NCBI GenBank assembly: GCA_017577405.1
Contig: PIUA01000021.1
Location: 62,001-126,000 of the forward strand
Source: Bacillota bacterium
GTDB taxonomy: Bacteria > Bacillota > Limnochordia > Limnochordales > Limnochordaceae
Reading direction: 5' to 3'
Length of the DNA stretch: 64,000 nt
The notes below the pieces were generated by a model. It had not been told where the DNA came from. It made no database searches and saw only the letters and a list, made by a program, of their open reading frames with translations. Numbering within the stretch: the stretch's first letter is position 1; each line of letters begins with the position of its first letter. Both the position numbers and the translations under genes were made by a program. This document shows, in pieces, positions 1 to 7,315 of this stretch.

Positions 1-1
1 G

Positions 2-568
2 GTCCCCGTCGTGGTCCGGTCCCTCAGCGACCGGGAGGCGGCCGCGCTCGCCCTGGTGGAGAACCTGCAGCGGGAAGGGTTGAACCCCATCGAGGAGGCC
101 ATGGGGTACCGCCGGCTGATGCTGGAGTTCGGGTGGACCCAGGAAGAGGTGGCCTCCCAGGTGGGGCGAAGCCGGTCTGGCGTCGCCAACGCCTTGCGGC
201 TCCTGCAACTGGCCCCGGAGGTCCAAGACCTGATCATGAGCGGCCAGCTTTCGGCGGGGCACGGCAAGGTCCTGGCGGCGGTTGAGAAGGTGCCTGAGCA
301 GCTTCGGCTGGCCCAGCAGGCGGTGAAAGAAGGCTGGAGTGTCCGCCATCTGGAGCAGGTGGTGGCGGCTTTGAAGCGGCCCCGGACGCGCCAGCGGCAG
401 CGGCAGCCGCTGACCCCGGAGGCGGCGGAACTCCAGTCCCATCTCGCGGAACGGTTGGGGACCCGGGTGACCGTCCGGTCCAGCGGTAAGCGGGGTAAGA
501 TCGAGATCGAGTTCTTCGGGTTGGAGGATCTGGAGCGGATCGTCCGGCTTCTGTTGGGTGAGGAGTAG
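2..568 (+). CDS. parB: ParB/Spo0J chromosome-partition protein, 5'-truncated by the window edge
   Basis: This is the C-terminal part of a ParB/Spo0J-type partition CTPase, which loads at parS and slides as a DNA clamp. The frame is open to the first bases of the window, so most of the N-terminal CTP-binding region is missing. The visible part enters inside the conserved ENLQRE-x-LNPIEEA box, continues with a helix-turn-helix (WTQEEVA ... SRSGVANALRLL) and ends in a C-terminal dimerisation segment. A perfect parS begins 20 bases after the stop, which favours Spo0J over its paralogue Noc, whose sites are CCCGGG-centred. A soj/parA gene is expected just upstream, outside the window. Confidence 0.93.
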   Translation, partial: VPVVVRSLSDREAAALALVENLQREGLNPIEEAMGYRRLMLEFGWTQEEVASQVGRSRSGVANALRLLQLAPEVQDLIMSGQLSAGHGKVLAAVEKVPEQLRLAQQAVKEGWSVRHLEQVVAALKRPRTRQRQRQPLTPEAAELQSHLAERLGTRVTVRSSGKRGKIEIEFFGLEDLERIVRLLLGEE

Positions 569-588
569 TCTCGAGCCGCTTCGAAAAA

Positions 589-604
589 TGTTCCACGTGG
601 AACA
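589..604. promoter_or_regulatory. parS centromere site
   Basis: The 16-base perfect palindrome TGTTCCACGTGGAACA matches the bacterial parS consensus TGTTNCACGTGNAACA. It lies between the parB stop and the MinD-like gene, the usual origin-proximal position. It should nucleate ParB loading and, through ParB, condensin recruitment. I saw no second copy in the window, but I did not scan exhaustively for degenerate copies. Confidence 0.9.
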
Positions 605-651
605 TCAGCGTGCCGGCGCGGCGAGGGGGCGCGGGAGGAGGGACGCCAGAG

Positions 652-1785
652 ATGCCGCGCATGGCACCGCCCCTGCGGGGGCGACGGGGTGGGCTGAGGC
701 CAGGGGATGAAGTGCTCCTACGGACGGACGTGCCCGTCCGGGCCGGCGTCTACCGGTGCCGGGTCCTGGATGTGGGGAGCGCTCAGATCCGCCTCTCCAT
801 GCCTATGTTGGACGGGCGGGTGGTCTTGGTGCCCATCGGCGCCGCTGCCGAGCTGGAGACGGCCGACGGGGCCCGTCTCCGCTCCCGGGTGGTCGACCGG
901 GTGACCGGGCCCGGCCGGTCCTTGGTCCTTGAACAGCCGGTCCCGCTTGCCGGCGGCGGGAGCGGACGGGCGTGCCCCTTGGTGGTCATCAGCAGCGGCA
1001 AGGGTGGGGTGGGCAAGAGCTGCCTGGCCGTCAACCTGGCCATCTTGCACGCCCGTGCGGGCTCCCACGTGCTCCTGATGGATCTGGATTTCGGGGCTGG
1101 GAATGTCGATCTGTTGCTGGGGATGGGGAGCGCTCCGGATCTGAGCCGGGTGGTCCGGGGTGAGCGGGCGTTGCGGGAGGTCGTGGTCGAACCGATCCCA
1201 TCCCTCCGCGTCCTCCTCGCGGGATCGGGGACCCGGGAAGTCGTCGAGATGACCGGCCTCCAGTACGAGTGGCTGGCCAGTGAGCTTCAGGAGCTGGGCC
1301 GAGAGGCCGATCTGATGATAGGAGACGTGAGCAGCGGGGTGAGCCAGCGTGTGACGTCGACGCTGGCCGCCGCCAGCCACCCGGTGGTGGTGACGACGCC
1401 CGAACCCCACGCCATCACCGATGCCTACGCGCTGCTCAAAGTCTTCCGGGAGCGCCACGGAACCCGGCCCTTCCATCTGGTGGTCAACATGGCCCGGAAT
1501 CGACGGGAAGGGGAACGGGTGGCGGCCAAAATGCAGTTCGCAGCCGAGCGGTTCTTGGGTCTGGAGCTCCAGCTGGCTGGGGTCCTCCCGTGGGATCCGG
1601 CCATGGCCGAAGCGGTCCGGCGCCAGCAGCCCCTGGCGGCTTGGCGGCCCCACGCTCCGGTGGTCCACGCTCTGGACCAGGTGGCGCGGACCCTCCTGGG
1701 GGGCCGAGCCGAGACCGCTCCCAGCCCTCGCTGGTCGGAGCGGATCGCGGCGTTCATGACCAGGAGGCCCCAGCGGAGCCTCTAG
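652..1785 (+). CDS. PilZN-like domain fused to a MinD/FlhG-family ATPase
   Basis: About 377 residues. Residues roughly 15-90 look like the N-terminal domain of YcgR/MotI flagellar-brake proteins (PilZNR: GDEVLL ... YRCRVLDV ... VPIG pattern). A MinD/ParA-type P-loop ATPase follows: deviant Walker A SGKGGVGKS near residue 120, then the DLDFGAGNVDLLLG motif and a C-terminal VVNMARN ... GVLPWD region, all closest to FlhG/YlxH. The ATG at 652 is chosen because GGGAGGAGGG lies 9 bases before it; a GTG at 610 in frame has no such site. FlhG proteins control flagellar number and placement, while the position beside parB and parS suggests partition or polarity. The expected C-terminal PilZ c-di-GMP domain is absent. 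Which role applies cannot be told from sequence. Confidence 0.8.
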   Translation: MPRMAPPLRGRRGGLRPGDEVLLRTDVPVRAGVYRCRVLDVGSAQIRLSMPMLDGRVVLVPIGAAAELETADGARLRSRVVDRVTGPGRSLVLEQPVPLAGGGSGRACPLVVISSGKGGVGKSCLAVNLAILHARAGSHVLLMDLDFGAGNVDLLLGMGSAPDLSRVVRGERALREVVVEPIPSLRVLLAGSGTREVVEMTGLQYEWLASELQELGREADLMIGDVSSGVSQRVTSTLAAASHPVVVTTPEPHAITDAYALLKVFRERHGTRPFHLVVNMARNRREGERVAAKMQFAAERFLGLELQLAGVLPWDPAMAEAVRRQQPLAAWRPHAPVVHALDQVARTLLGGRAETAPSPRWSERIAAFMTRRPQRSL

Positions 1786-1859
1786 CCGGCCCTTGACCGG
1801 GAGGACGGCCGCTCACCAGGGCGCCCCGCGGAACTGGCCATGAGCAGGGGGAGACTTCG

Positions 1860-2852
1860 ATGCAACCGGCCCATACCATACCTCCCTTACCTCAACCCTC
1901 CCGAGCCCGACGGCCCCGGGGTTACCAGATCCTCATCCTGAGCGATCCCGCCCGTCCGGCCCGCCGGCGCTATCTCTCCACCACCTTCGTCTACGCCCTC
2001 CTCTTTGGCGGCCTTCTTCTCCTGACGGCCCTGGGTGGCTTGGGCCTGGCCGTCACCTACCAGAGCCACCGGGCGACCGCCTGGCAGGCCGAGGTCCTTG
2101 CCCTGCAAGACGAGCGGGACCAGCTCACGGAGCTTCTGGCCCGGCAGGAAGAGACGGTGAAGGAGCTGGCCCTGGAGGCCCGGACCCTGGCCGAGCGCCT
2201 TGAGGCGCTGGAGCGCTTTGCGTCCCAGATGGAGGCCATCGTGGCGGCCAACCCCGAGGTTCTGCCCGAGGGCTGGTCGGCGGTCGTGGCCCTGGCCCGC
2301 CCCGAGCTGGAGGCGGCCGGCGCGGCCGGCGGCGCCCTGCCCACCCACGAGCTCCTGGATTGGACGGCCTCCACCCTGAGCCAGGCCCGGGAGACGGCCA
2401 CCCTTCAGGATCGGAAGCTCTCCCACCTGCGGTCGAGCTTGGACAAGAAGGTCCACCGCCTGCAGCACACCCCCTCCATCTGGCCCGTGGAGGGGTGGGT
2501 CAGTTCGGGGTTCGGGTACCGCCTTCACCCGATTACGGGCCGGCGGGACCATCACGATGGCATCGACATTGCCGCGCCCCGCGGCAGCACTGTGGTGGCG
2601 ACGGCGGCGGGCACCGTCATCCGGGCGGGTTGGGTCCAAGGGTACGGGTACATGGTGGAGATCGATCACGGCTACGGACTGCGAACCCTCTACGCCCATG
2701 GCGACCGGGTTCTGGTCAAGCGGGGCCAGAAGGTGACCCGGGGTGAGCCCATCCTCTTGGTCGGGAGCACGGGGACCAGCACCGGCCCCCACCTGCACTA
2801 CGAGGTCCGGCTGAACGGCCAGCCGGTCTCCCCCTGGTCGTACTTGCCGTAA
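1860..2852 (+). CDS. membrane-anchored M23 (LytM-type) peptidoglycan endopeptidase
   Basis: 330 residues. One membrane segment lies at about 42-65 after a basic N-terminus, then an Ala/Glu/Leu-rich coiled coil at about 75-125, then a C-terminal M23 domain from about 215 to the end. The zinc ligands appear in HHDGID and HLHYEV, with the usual SGFGYR-hP-TG entry motif. Both motifs are intact, so it should be an active D,D- or D,L-endopeptidase working on the wall from the outer membrane face. The next gene is a bactofilin; bactofilin plus M23 pairs shape cell walls in other bacteria. Start ATG follows a GGGGGAG site. Confidence 0.9.
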   Translation: MQPAHTIPPLPQPSRARRPRGYQILILSDPARPARRRYLSTTFVYALLFGGLLLLTALGGLGLAVTYQSHRATAWQAEVLALQDERDQLTELLARQEETVKELALEARTLAERLEALERFASQMEAIVAANPEVLPEGWSAVVALARPELEAAGAAGGALPTHELLDWTASTLSQARETATLQDRKLSHLRSSLDKKVHRLQHTPSIWPVEGWVSSGFGYRLHPITGRRDHHDGIDIAAPRGSTVVATAAGTVIRAGWVQGYGYMVEIDHGYGLRTLYAHGDRVLVKRGQKVTRGEPILLVGSTGTSTGPHLHYEVRLNGQPVSPWSYLP

Positions 2853-2925
2853 CCGATGACCATGCCGGGGCGGGTGGCCGGCGGAGGCCGACCCTGCCCC
2901 AGACCGAAGACAGGGGAGAGTCGGG

Positions 2926-3351
2926 ATGTTCAACAGCGGTGGTTCAAAGGAGCGGAGCGGCGTGGCAGTGGAGACGCTGATCGGGGCGAGCACCCATGTG
3001 GAAGGGAGCCTGCGGGTTCAGGGCAGCCTCCGGGTGGACGGCCGGGTGACGGGCCAGCTGTCCGTCGACGGCCGCTGCGAGGTTGGGGCCGACGGCTACG
3101 TGGAGGCGACGGTCTCGGCCACGGAGTTGATCGTCGCCGGCCGGATCGCGGGCGACGTGGAGGTGACGGGGAGGCTCCACATCCTCTCCACGGGCTCCAT
3201 CGTCGGCGATGTCCGGACCCGGGTGCTGGTGGTGGAAGAGGGCGGCACCCTCGATGGACGCTGCTTGATGGCCAAAGAGGGGGGCTCCGCCCGCCAGGAG
3301 AAGGAGAAAAACGCCGCACCCAAGGATGCGGCGGCCTCCCAGCCAGCGTGA
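2926..3351 (+). CDS. bactofilin
   Basis: 141 residues. Residues about 15-115 are repeats of a short beta-strand pattern (hEGSLRVQGSLRVDGRV, then LIVAGRIAGDVEVTGRL) typical of the right-handed beta-helix bactofilin/DUF583 fold, flanked by a polar N-terminus and a Lys/Ala-rich C-terminus. Bactofilins polymerise without nucleotide on the cytoplasmic membrane and recruit wall enzymes. The gene follows the M23 peptidase by about 70 bases in the same direction, so the two probably act together in cell shape or spore morphogenesis. Start ATG is preceded by GGGGAGAG. Confidence 0.88.
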   Translation: MFNSGGSKERSGVAVETLIGASTHVEGSLRVQGSLRVDGRVTGQLSVDGRCEVGADGYVEATVSATELIVAGRIAGDVEVTGRLHILSTGSIVGDVRTRVLVVEEGGTLDGRCLMAKEGGSARQEKEKNAAPKDAAASQPA

Positions 3352-3360
3352 CGGGGTTTG

Positions 3361-4158
3361 TCAGGGGTGTTGGGGCTCCCGGGACCGCCGGGACCGGGGA
3401 GGTGGGGGTGGCCCGCCGTCCGCGACCCGGGTGACCGCCGCGCCACTCAAGGACTCGGGAAGGACGGGGTTTGAGCGGCGGTCCCTGGGGCTGCGGAAGG
3501 GAAGGGGCCAGGCGCCCAGCAGGCCTGGCGGCCGCTGCAAGGTGAACCCCTCTTCGGCCGCCAGCCAGCTGATGGCGTGCCAGGTGGCGACGCTGACCAC
3601 TTCCACCATCCGCATCACGGCGCTCAAGCGGGTGTTCTGCAGGACGAAGTACTCCATGAAGCCGCCCACGTTGACCACGCCCAGCACCTGCAGATCGCCG
3701 ACGGGCGGGAGGGTCTTGTTCACCCCCGTGCCGGGGAGCAGGGGGCCCGGTCGCACCGTAAGGCAGCCGACGTTCTCCGCCCGGCCCAAACAGGCGTCAA
3801 TGGCCACCACATAGGGCCGCTTGGGAGCCTCCCGCAGGGTCCGGACCACCTCGTGGAGATTGGAGGCGTGGACCGGGGCGTCGAGGGTGCCCTGAACCCG
3901 GACGCGGCCCCCGGTGGCCCCCTCCAAGGCGGCCAGCTGGCTTCCCGCGAGCGGGCCCAGAGCGTCGCCGGTGGACCGGTCGGTACCGATGCAGAGGAAG
4001 AGAATCTCCTGCTTCTGGCGCCAGGGCTCGGCCAAGCAGTCACGGAGCACCCGCCCCAGCCGGAGCTCGGCCTCCTCCTCATCGACGTGGATCCGCGGCA
4101 CGGGACCTTGGCCCCTGGAGCCTTCCCATCCCACCAGCGAGCGCAGTGGGGACCACAC
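3361..4158 (-). CDS. yyaC: YyaC-family sporulation protein (HybD-like protease fold)
   Basis: 265 residues, longer than the roughly 200 of Bacillus YyaC because of a Pro/Arg-rich C-terminal tail of about 50 residues that looks unstructured. The conserved core has CIGTDRSTGDALGPL near residue 55, VVAIDACLG and MEYFVLQNTRLS, as in the DUF1256 family. In B. subtilis yyaC is expressed in the forespore and lies next to spo0J; here it has the same neighbour but runs convergently with the bactofilin gene. Start GTG at 4158 has GGAGGA eight bases upstream. The precise biochemical role is unknown. Confidence 0.88.
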   Translation of the reverse strand: MWSPLRSLVGWEGSRGQGPVPRIHVDEEEAELRLGRVLRDCLAEPWRQKQEILFLCIGTDRSTGDALGPLAGSQLAALEGATGGRVRVQGTLDAPVHASNLHEVVRTLREAPKRPYVVAIDACLGRAENVGCLTVRPGPLLPGTGVNKTLPPVGDLQVLGVVNVGGFMEYFVLQNTRLSAVMRMVEVVSVATWHAISWLAAEEGFTLQRPPGLLGAWPLPFRSPRDRRSNPVLPESLSGAAVTRVADGGPPPPPRSRRSREPQHP

Positions 4159-4235
4159 TCGGACATTCCTCCGTTTCCCGGCAAAGTGGAGCGCTCGTGA
4201 CCGGAGGGCTTCTGGCCCGAGTCTTCAGCAGTGGA

Positions 4236-4265
4236 GTATATGTCCCCGGACGAGAGGCTTATACC
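4236..4265 (-). promoter_or_regulatory. candidate forespore-type promoter for yyaC
   Basis: On the minus strand GGTATA (4260-4265) is followed after 17 bases by CATATAC (4236-4242). This resembles sigma-F/sigma-G promoters (-35 near GTATA, -10 near CATACTA), the class expected for yyaC, but the -10 matches only partly. Confidence 0.35.
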
Positions 4266-4303
4266 GTTGGAGGCTGAGCGGGGACCAGCGCCTAACGCTC
4301 GAG

Positions 4304-4333
4304 AAGACACCCCGTCGGGTCCGGTGCTATAAT
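4304..4333 (+). promoter_or_regulatory. sigma-A promoter for the TPR gene at 4386
   Basis: AAGACA (4304-4309), 18-base spacer, then a perfect TATAAT (4328-4333). It sits about 53 bases before the chosen GTG start and diverges from yyaC. Confidence 0.55.
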
Positions 4334-4385
4334 ACTCCCCAGCCTGGGCGGGGTGCATCCAGCGGGTCTTGGGAGGCATGAACGG

Positions 4386-4937
4386 GTGAACCACGAGACG
4401 GAAAAGCCCCATCAGTCGCCGGGAGGGGCCGACAGCCAGGCCCTCCACGAAGAAGGGGAGCGATGGCTGGCCAGCGGCCACCTGGACGAGGCGGTGCGGG
4501 CCTTTGAGCTGGCCCTCCAGCAGGAGGAGCGGGCCGCCACCCACAACCGCTTGGGCGTGGCCCTGGCCCGCTTGGGGCGGACGGAAGAGGCCCTCGCGGC
4601 CTTCCAACGGGCCGTGGCGTTGGACGCCAACCAACCCTCCGCCTGGACCAACCTGGGGAACGCCTACCAGGAGCTGGGCCGCCTGGATGAGGCTCGGGAG
4701 GCCTATGAGCGGGCGTTGGCCCTCGATCCAGACCATCCCTTGGCCCACCACAACCTGGGCGCCCTCCTGCGGAAGCTGGGCCGCTATGACCAGGCGGTCC
4801 GCCACCTGAAGCAGGCGCACCGGCTGGAACGCCTCCGCCTCCGGGAAGAGGCCCGCCGGCAGGGGGCGGGGCGGAATTGGAGCTTGCTCCTGATCCTCCT
4901 CATCCTGCTCCTGCTCATCCTCCTCCGGCCCAACTGA
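4386..4937 (+). CDS. TPR protein with C-terminal membrane anchor
   Basis: About 183 residues. Three to four tetratricopeptide repeats fill residues about 20-150 (AWTNLGNAYQELGRLDEARE and similar helices). A hydrophobic stretch of Leu/Ile ends the protein (WSLLLILLILLLLILL), so it is probably tail-anchored with the repeats in the cytoplasm. GTG 4386 is preferred because GGGAGGC lies eight bases upstream; an ATG-less frame extends further 5'. TPR proteins are scaffolds; the partner is unknown. Confidence 0.78.
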   Translation: MNHETEKPHQSPGGADSQALHEEGERWLASGHLDEAVRAFELALQQEERAATHNRLGVALARLGRTEEALAAFQRAVALDANQPSAWTNLGNAYQELGRLDEAREAYERALALDPDHPLAHHNLGALLRKLGRYDQAVRHLKQAHRLERLRLREEARRQGAGRNWSLLLILLILLLLILLRPN

Positions 4938-5034
4938 CCCCCTGGTTTGGGACGGCAAGGAATCTCATTACCGAGGGCGAAGAACAGGGACGCACAGGCC
5001 CTTGGGACCACCACGGGGGGTGGGATGGAGCACC

Positions 5035-6186
5035 ATGCGGTTCTACGAGTATCAGGCGAAGGCGCTCTTTCGCGCGGCGGGGATCCCCGTCCCTGAGGGC
5101 CGACTGGTCCGCACACCCGAGGAGGCCCGGGAAGCGGCCACGGCCTTAGGCGGCAAGGTGGCGGTGAAGGTCCAGATCCCCATTGGCGGCCGGGGGAAGG
5201 CCGGGGGCGTCAGGCTGGCCCCCTCACCCGAAGGGGCCGAGGCCGCCGCCCGCGAGCTTTTGGCCAAGGAGATTCGAGGGTATCGGGTAGACCGGCTCCT
5301 GGTGGAGGAGGCGGTCCCCATCCGCCAAGAGTTCTACCTCAGCCTCACCCTGGACCGGGCGCGCCAGACCTCCGTGCTCATCGCCTCGGCTGAGGGCGGA
5401 GTGGACATCGAGGAGTTGGCGGCCACCAGGCCCGATCGGATCGGCCGGGTGTGGATCGATCCCCTCCTGGGCCTGCGTTCTTTCCACGCGGCCGATGTCG
5501 CGGCCCAGGCGGGCATCCCGTCGGAACTTCTGGGCCCCTTCGTGGAGCGAGTTCTCCAGATCGGCCAGATCCAGGCCCAGCACGACGCGCTCCTGGTGGA
5601 GATCAATCCCCTGGCCCTCCTGGAGGATGGCCGCCTCATCGCCCTGGACGCCAAGCTGGAAACCGACGACAACGCTGCCTTCCGGCATCCGGAGTGGGAG
5701 GCGGAGGAGTCCGCCGCCGGCGAACACCCCTTGGAGCGGCGGGCCCGGGAGGAAGGGCTGGCCTACGTCAAGCTCTCGGGGAACGTGGGCGTCATCGGCA
5801 ATGGGGCAGGCCTGGTGATGACCACCCTGGACATGATCCAGCGCCAGGGCGGCCGCCCGGCCAACTTCCTCGACATCGGCGGCGGTGCCCAAGCTGACGT
5901 GGTCCGGCGGGCCCTGCGCCTGGTCTTGGATGATCCCGACGTGACTGCGGTGCTGATCAACGTCTTTGGCGGCATCACCCGGTGTGACGAGGTGGCCCGG
6001 GGCCTCCTCCAGGCCCTGGACGGCGTGGAGGTCCGGGTGCCTCTGGTGGTCCGGCTGGCTGGGACGCGGGAGGCGGAGGGCCGGGCCCTGCTGGAGGGAA
6101 CGCCTCTGGAGCCGGCCGCCACCTTCCTGGAAGCGGCCCGGCTCGTGGTCCAGCGGGCCTCGGAGGGAAGGGGGGACCGTCCATGA
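5035..6186 (+). CDS. sucC: succinate-CoA ligase (ADP-forming), beta subunit
   Basis: 383 residues, the usual length. An ATP-grasp domain starts at the N-terminus ([12 protein letters not shown], then [15 protein letters not shown]), and the C-terminal ligase domain has [18 protein letters not shown] and [14 protein letters not shown]. With SucD it interconverts succinyl-CoA and succinate with ADP/ATP. The ATG at 5035 matches the conserved family start; an upstream ATG at 5002 would add 11 unrelated residues. The stop overlaps the sucD start (ATGA). Confidence 0.96.
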   Translation: MRFYEYQAKALFRAAGIPVPEGRLVRTPEEAREAATALGGKVAVKVQIPIGGRGKAGGVRLAPSPEGAEAAARELLAKEIRGYRVDRLLVEEAVPIRQEFYLSLTLDRARQTSVLIASAEGGVDIEELAATRPDRIGRVWIDPLLGLRSFHAADVAAQAGIPSELLGPFVERVLQIGQIQAQHDALLVEINPLALLEDGRLIALDAKLETDDNAAFRHPEWEAEESAAGEHPLERRAREEGLAYVKLSGNVGVIGNGAGLVMTTLDMIQRQGGRPANFLDIGGGAQADVVRRALRLVLDDPDVTAVLINVFGGITRCDEVARGLLQALDGVEVRVPLVVRLAGTREAEGRALLEGTPLEPAATFLEAARLVVQRASEGRGDRP

Positions 6187-7046
6187 GCATCCTTGTCAAC
6201 CGGGAGACCAGGGTTCTGGTCCAGGGGATCACCGGGCGGGAAGGCCGGTTCCACACGGCCCAGATGAAAGCCTACGGCACCCAGGTGGTGGGCGGGGTCC
6301 GGGCGGGGAAGGGCGGGCAGGAAGTGGAAGGCGTCCCCGTCTTCGATTCGGTTCGCCAAGCCCGGGCCGAAACGGGGGCCAACGCTTCGGTCATCTTCGT
6401 GCCTCCCGCGGGGGCGGCCGACGCCATCTGCGAGGCGGCCGACGCGGGCATCGAGCTCATCGTCTGCATCACCGAAGGGATCCCGGTGCGGGAGATGGTG
6501 CAGGCGGCCGCCTACGTCCGGGCCCGGGGCAGCCGCCTGATCGGGCCCAACTGCCCGGGACTGATCACCCCGGGGGAGGCCCTGCTGGGGATCCTGCCGG
6601 GCGCCATCTTCCGGCGCGGCCCGGTGGGGGTCGTCTCCAGGAGCGGCACCCTCACCTACCAGGTGGTGGCCGAGCTGGGCGAGCGGGGCCTGGGGCAGTC
6701 GACCTGCATCGGCGTCGGGGGGGACCCCATCATCGGCACCCGCTTCGTCGATGTCCTCGCTCTCTTTGAAGAGGACCCCGAGACGGAGATCGTGGTCCTC
6801 ATTGGTGAGATCGGCGGCTCGGATGAAGAGGACGCGGCCCGCTTCATCACCCAGATGACCAAGCCCGTCGTCAGCTTCATCTCCGGCCGCAGCGCGCCCG
6901 AGGGGAAGCGGATGGGCCACGCGGGGGCCATCATCTCCGGTGGAACTGGCACGGCTCAATCCAAGATCGAGGCCCTCACTGCGGCCGGGGTTCCCGTGGC
7001 CGAAACCATCACGGAGATCGTCGACCTGGTGGCGGCGCGCCTTTAG
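6183..7046 (+). CDS. sucD: succinate-CoA ligase, alpha subunit
   Basis: 287 residues. Shows the CoA-binding Rossmann part ([17 protein letters not shown]), the IGPNCPGL motif, GGDPIIGT and the phosphohistidine segment MGHAGAI with His246. It shares a four-base ATGA overlap with sucC, so the subunits are translationally coupled. The family partner chemistry is phosphorylation of His246 by succinyl phosphate. The nearest ferredoxin-dependent producer of succinyl-CoA in the window is the oxidoreductase at 58966-61591. Confidence 0.97.
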   Translation: MSILVNRETRVLVQGITGREGRFHTAQMKAYGTQVVGGVRAGKGGQEVEGVPVFDSVRQARAETGANASVIFVPPAGAADAICEAADAGIELIVCITEGIPVREMVQAAAYVRARGSRLIGPNCPGLITPGEALLGILPGAIFRRGPVGVVSRSGTLTYQVVAELGERGLGQSTCIGVGGDPIIGTRFVDVLALFEEDPETEIVVLIGEIGGSDEEDAARFITQMTKPVVSFISGRSAPEGKRMGHAGAIISGGTGTAQSKIEALTAAGVPVAETITEIVDLVAARL

Positions 7047-7052
7047 GCGTGA

Positions 7053-7090
7053 GGGCGGCCGGGGGTGGGGTTCACCGCCCCTGGCCGCCC
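7053..7090. terminator. bidirectional hairpin after sucD
   Basis: GGGCGGCC (7053-7060) pairs perfectly with GGCCGCCC (7083-7090), with further G:C pairing inside. There is no clear U-tract on either side, so termination is inferred only from position at the end of sucCD and at the 3' end of the small minus-strand frame. Confidence 0.45.
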
Positions 7091-7176
7091 CGCTTCCGGC
7101 TCCAGACGACCAGGACCGTCTTCTTCCTGCGGCGCAGGATCGGGCTCAGGACCCGCTCCAACCAGGTGGTCCACAC
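7072..7176 (-). CDS. possible small basic protein, 34 residues
   Basis: A GTG-started frame of 34 codons on the minus strand encodes a basic, Trp-containing peptide (begins MWTTWLERVLSPILRRRKK, ends WSRKRGGQGR). It has what real small genes have: GGAAGGAGG eight bases before the start, an extended -10 TGATATAAT 43 bases upstream, and a hairpin whose loop contains the stop. I recognise no family. The Leu/Ile/Val-Arg/Lys pattern could form an amphipathic or membrane-associated helix. It is divergent from gcvT and convergent with sucD. It could also be a leader peptide or chance. Confidence 0.4.
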   Translation of the reverse strand: MWTTWLERVLSPILRRRKKTVLVVWSRKRGGQGR

Positions 7177-7218
7177 GGAGCTAGCCTCCTTCCCGCCCTC
7201 GCCCGAGGCGATCGGTGC

Positions 7219-7227
7219 ATTATATCA
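7219..7227 (-). promoter_or_regulatory. extended -10 promoter for the small minus-strand frame
   Basis: On the minus strand TGATATAAT is a perfect extended -10 (TGnTATAAT). No good -35 is visible at 16-18 bases, which extended -10 promoters can tolerate. Confidence 0.5.
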
Positions 7228-7315
7228 ATGGTCCAGCAGGGGTGTGCGACCTGGTGGCGGCGGCAGGATTCAACCGCAACGCCGGTAACTTACTCAGAAG
7301 AGGGAGGCGACCCGG

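Noticed and set aside
7177-7315. Glycine riboswitch before gcvT
   Set aside because: The leader is short and I see no tandem aptamer or its conserved core.
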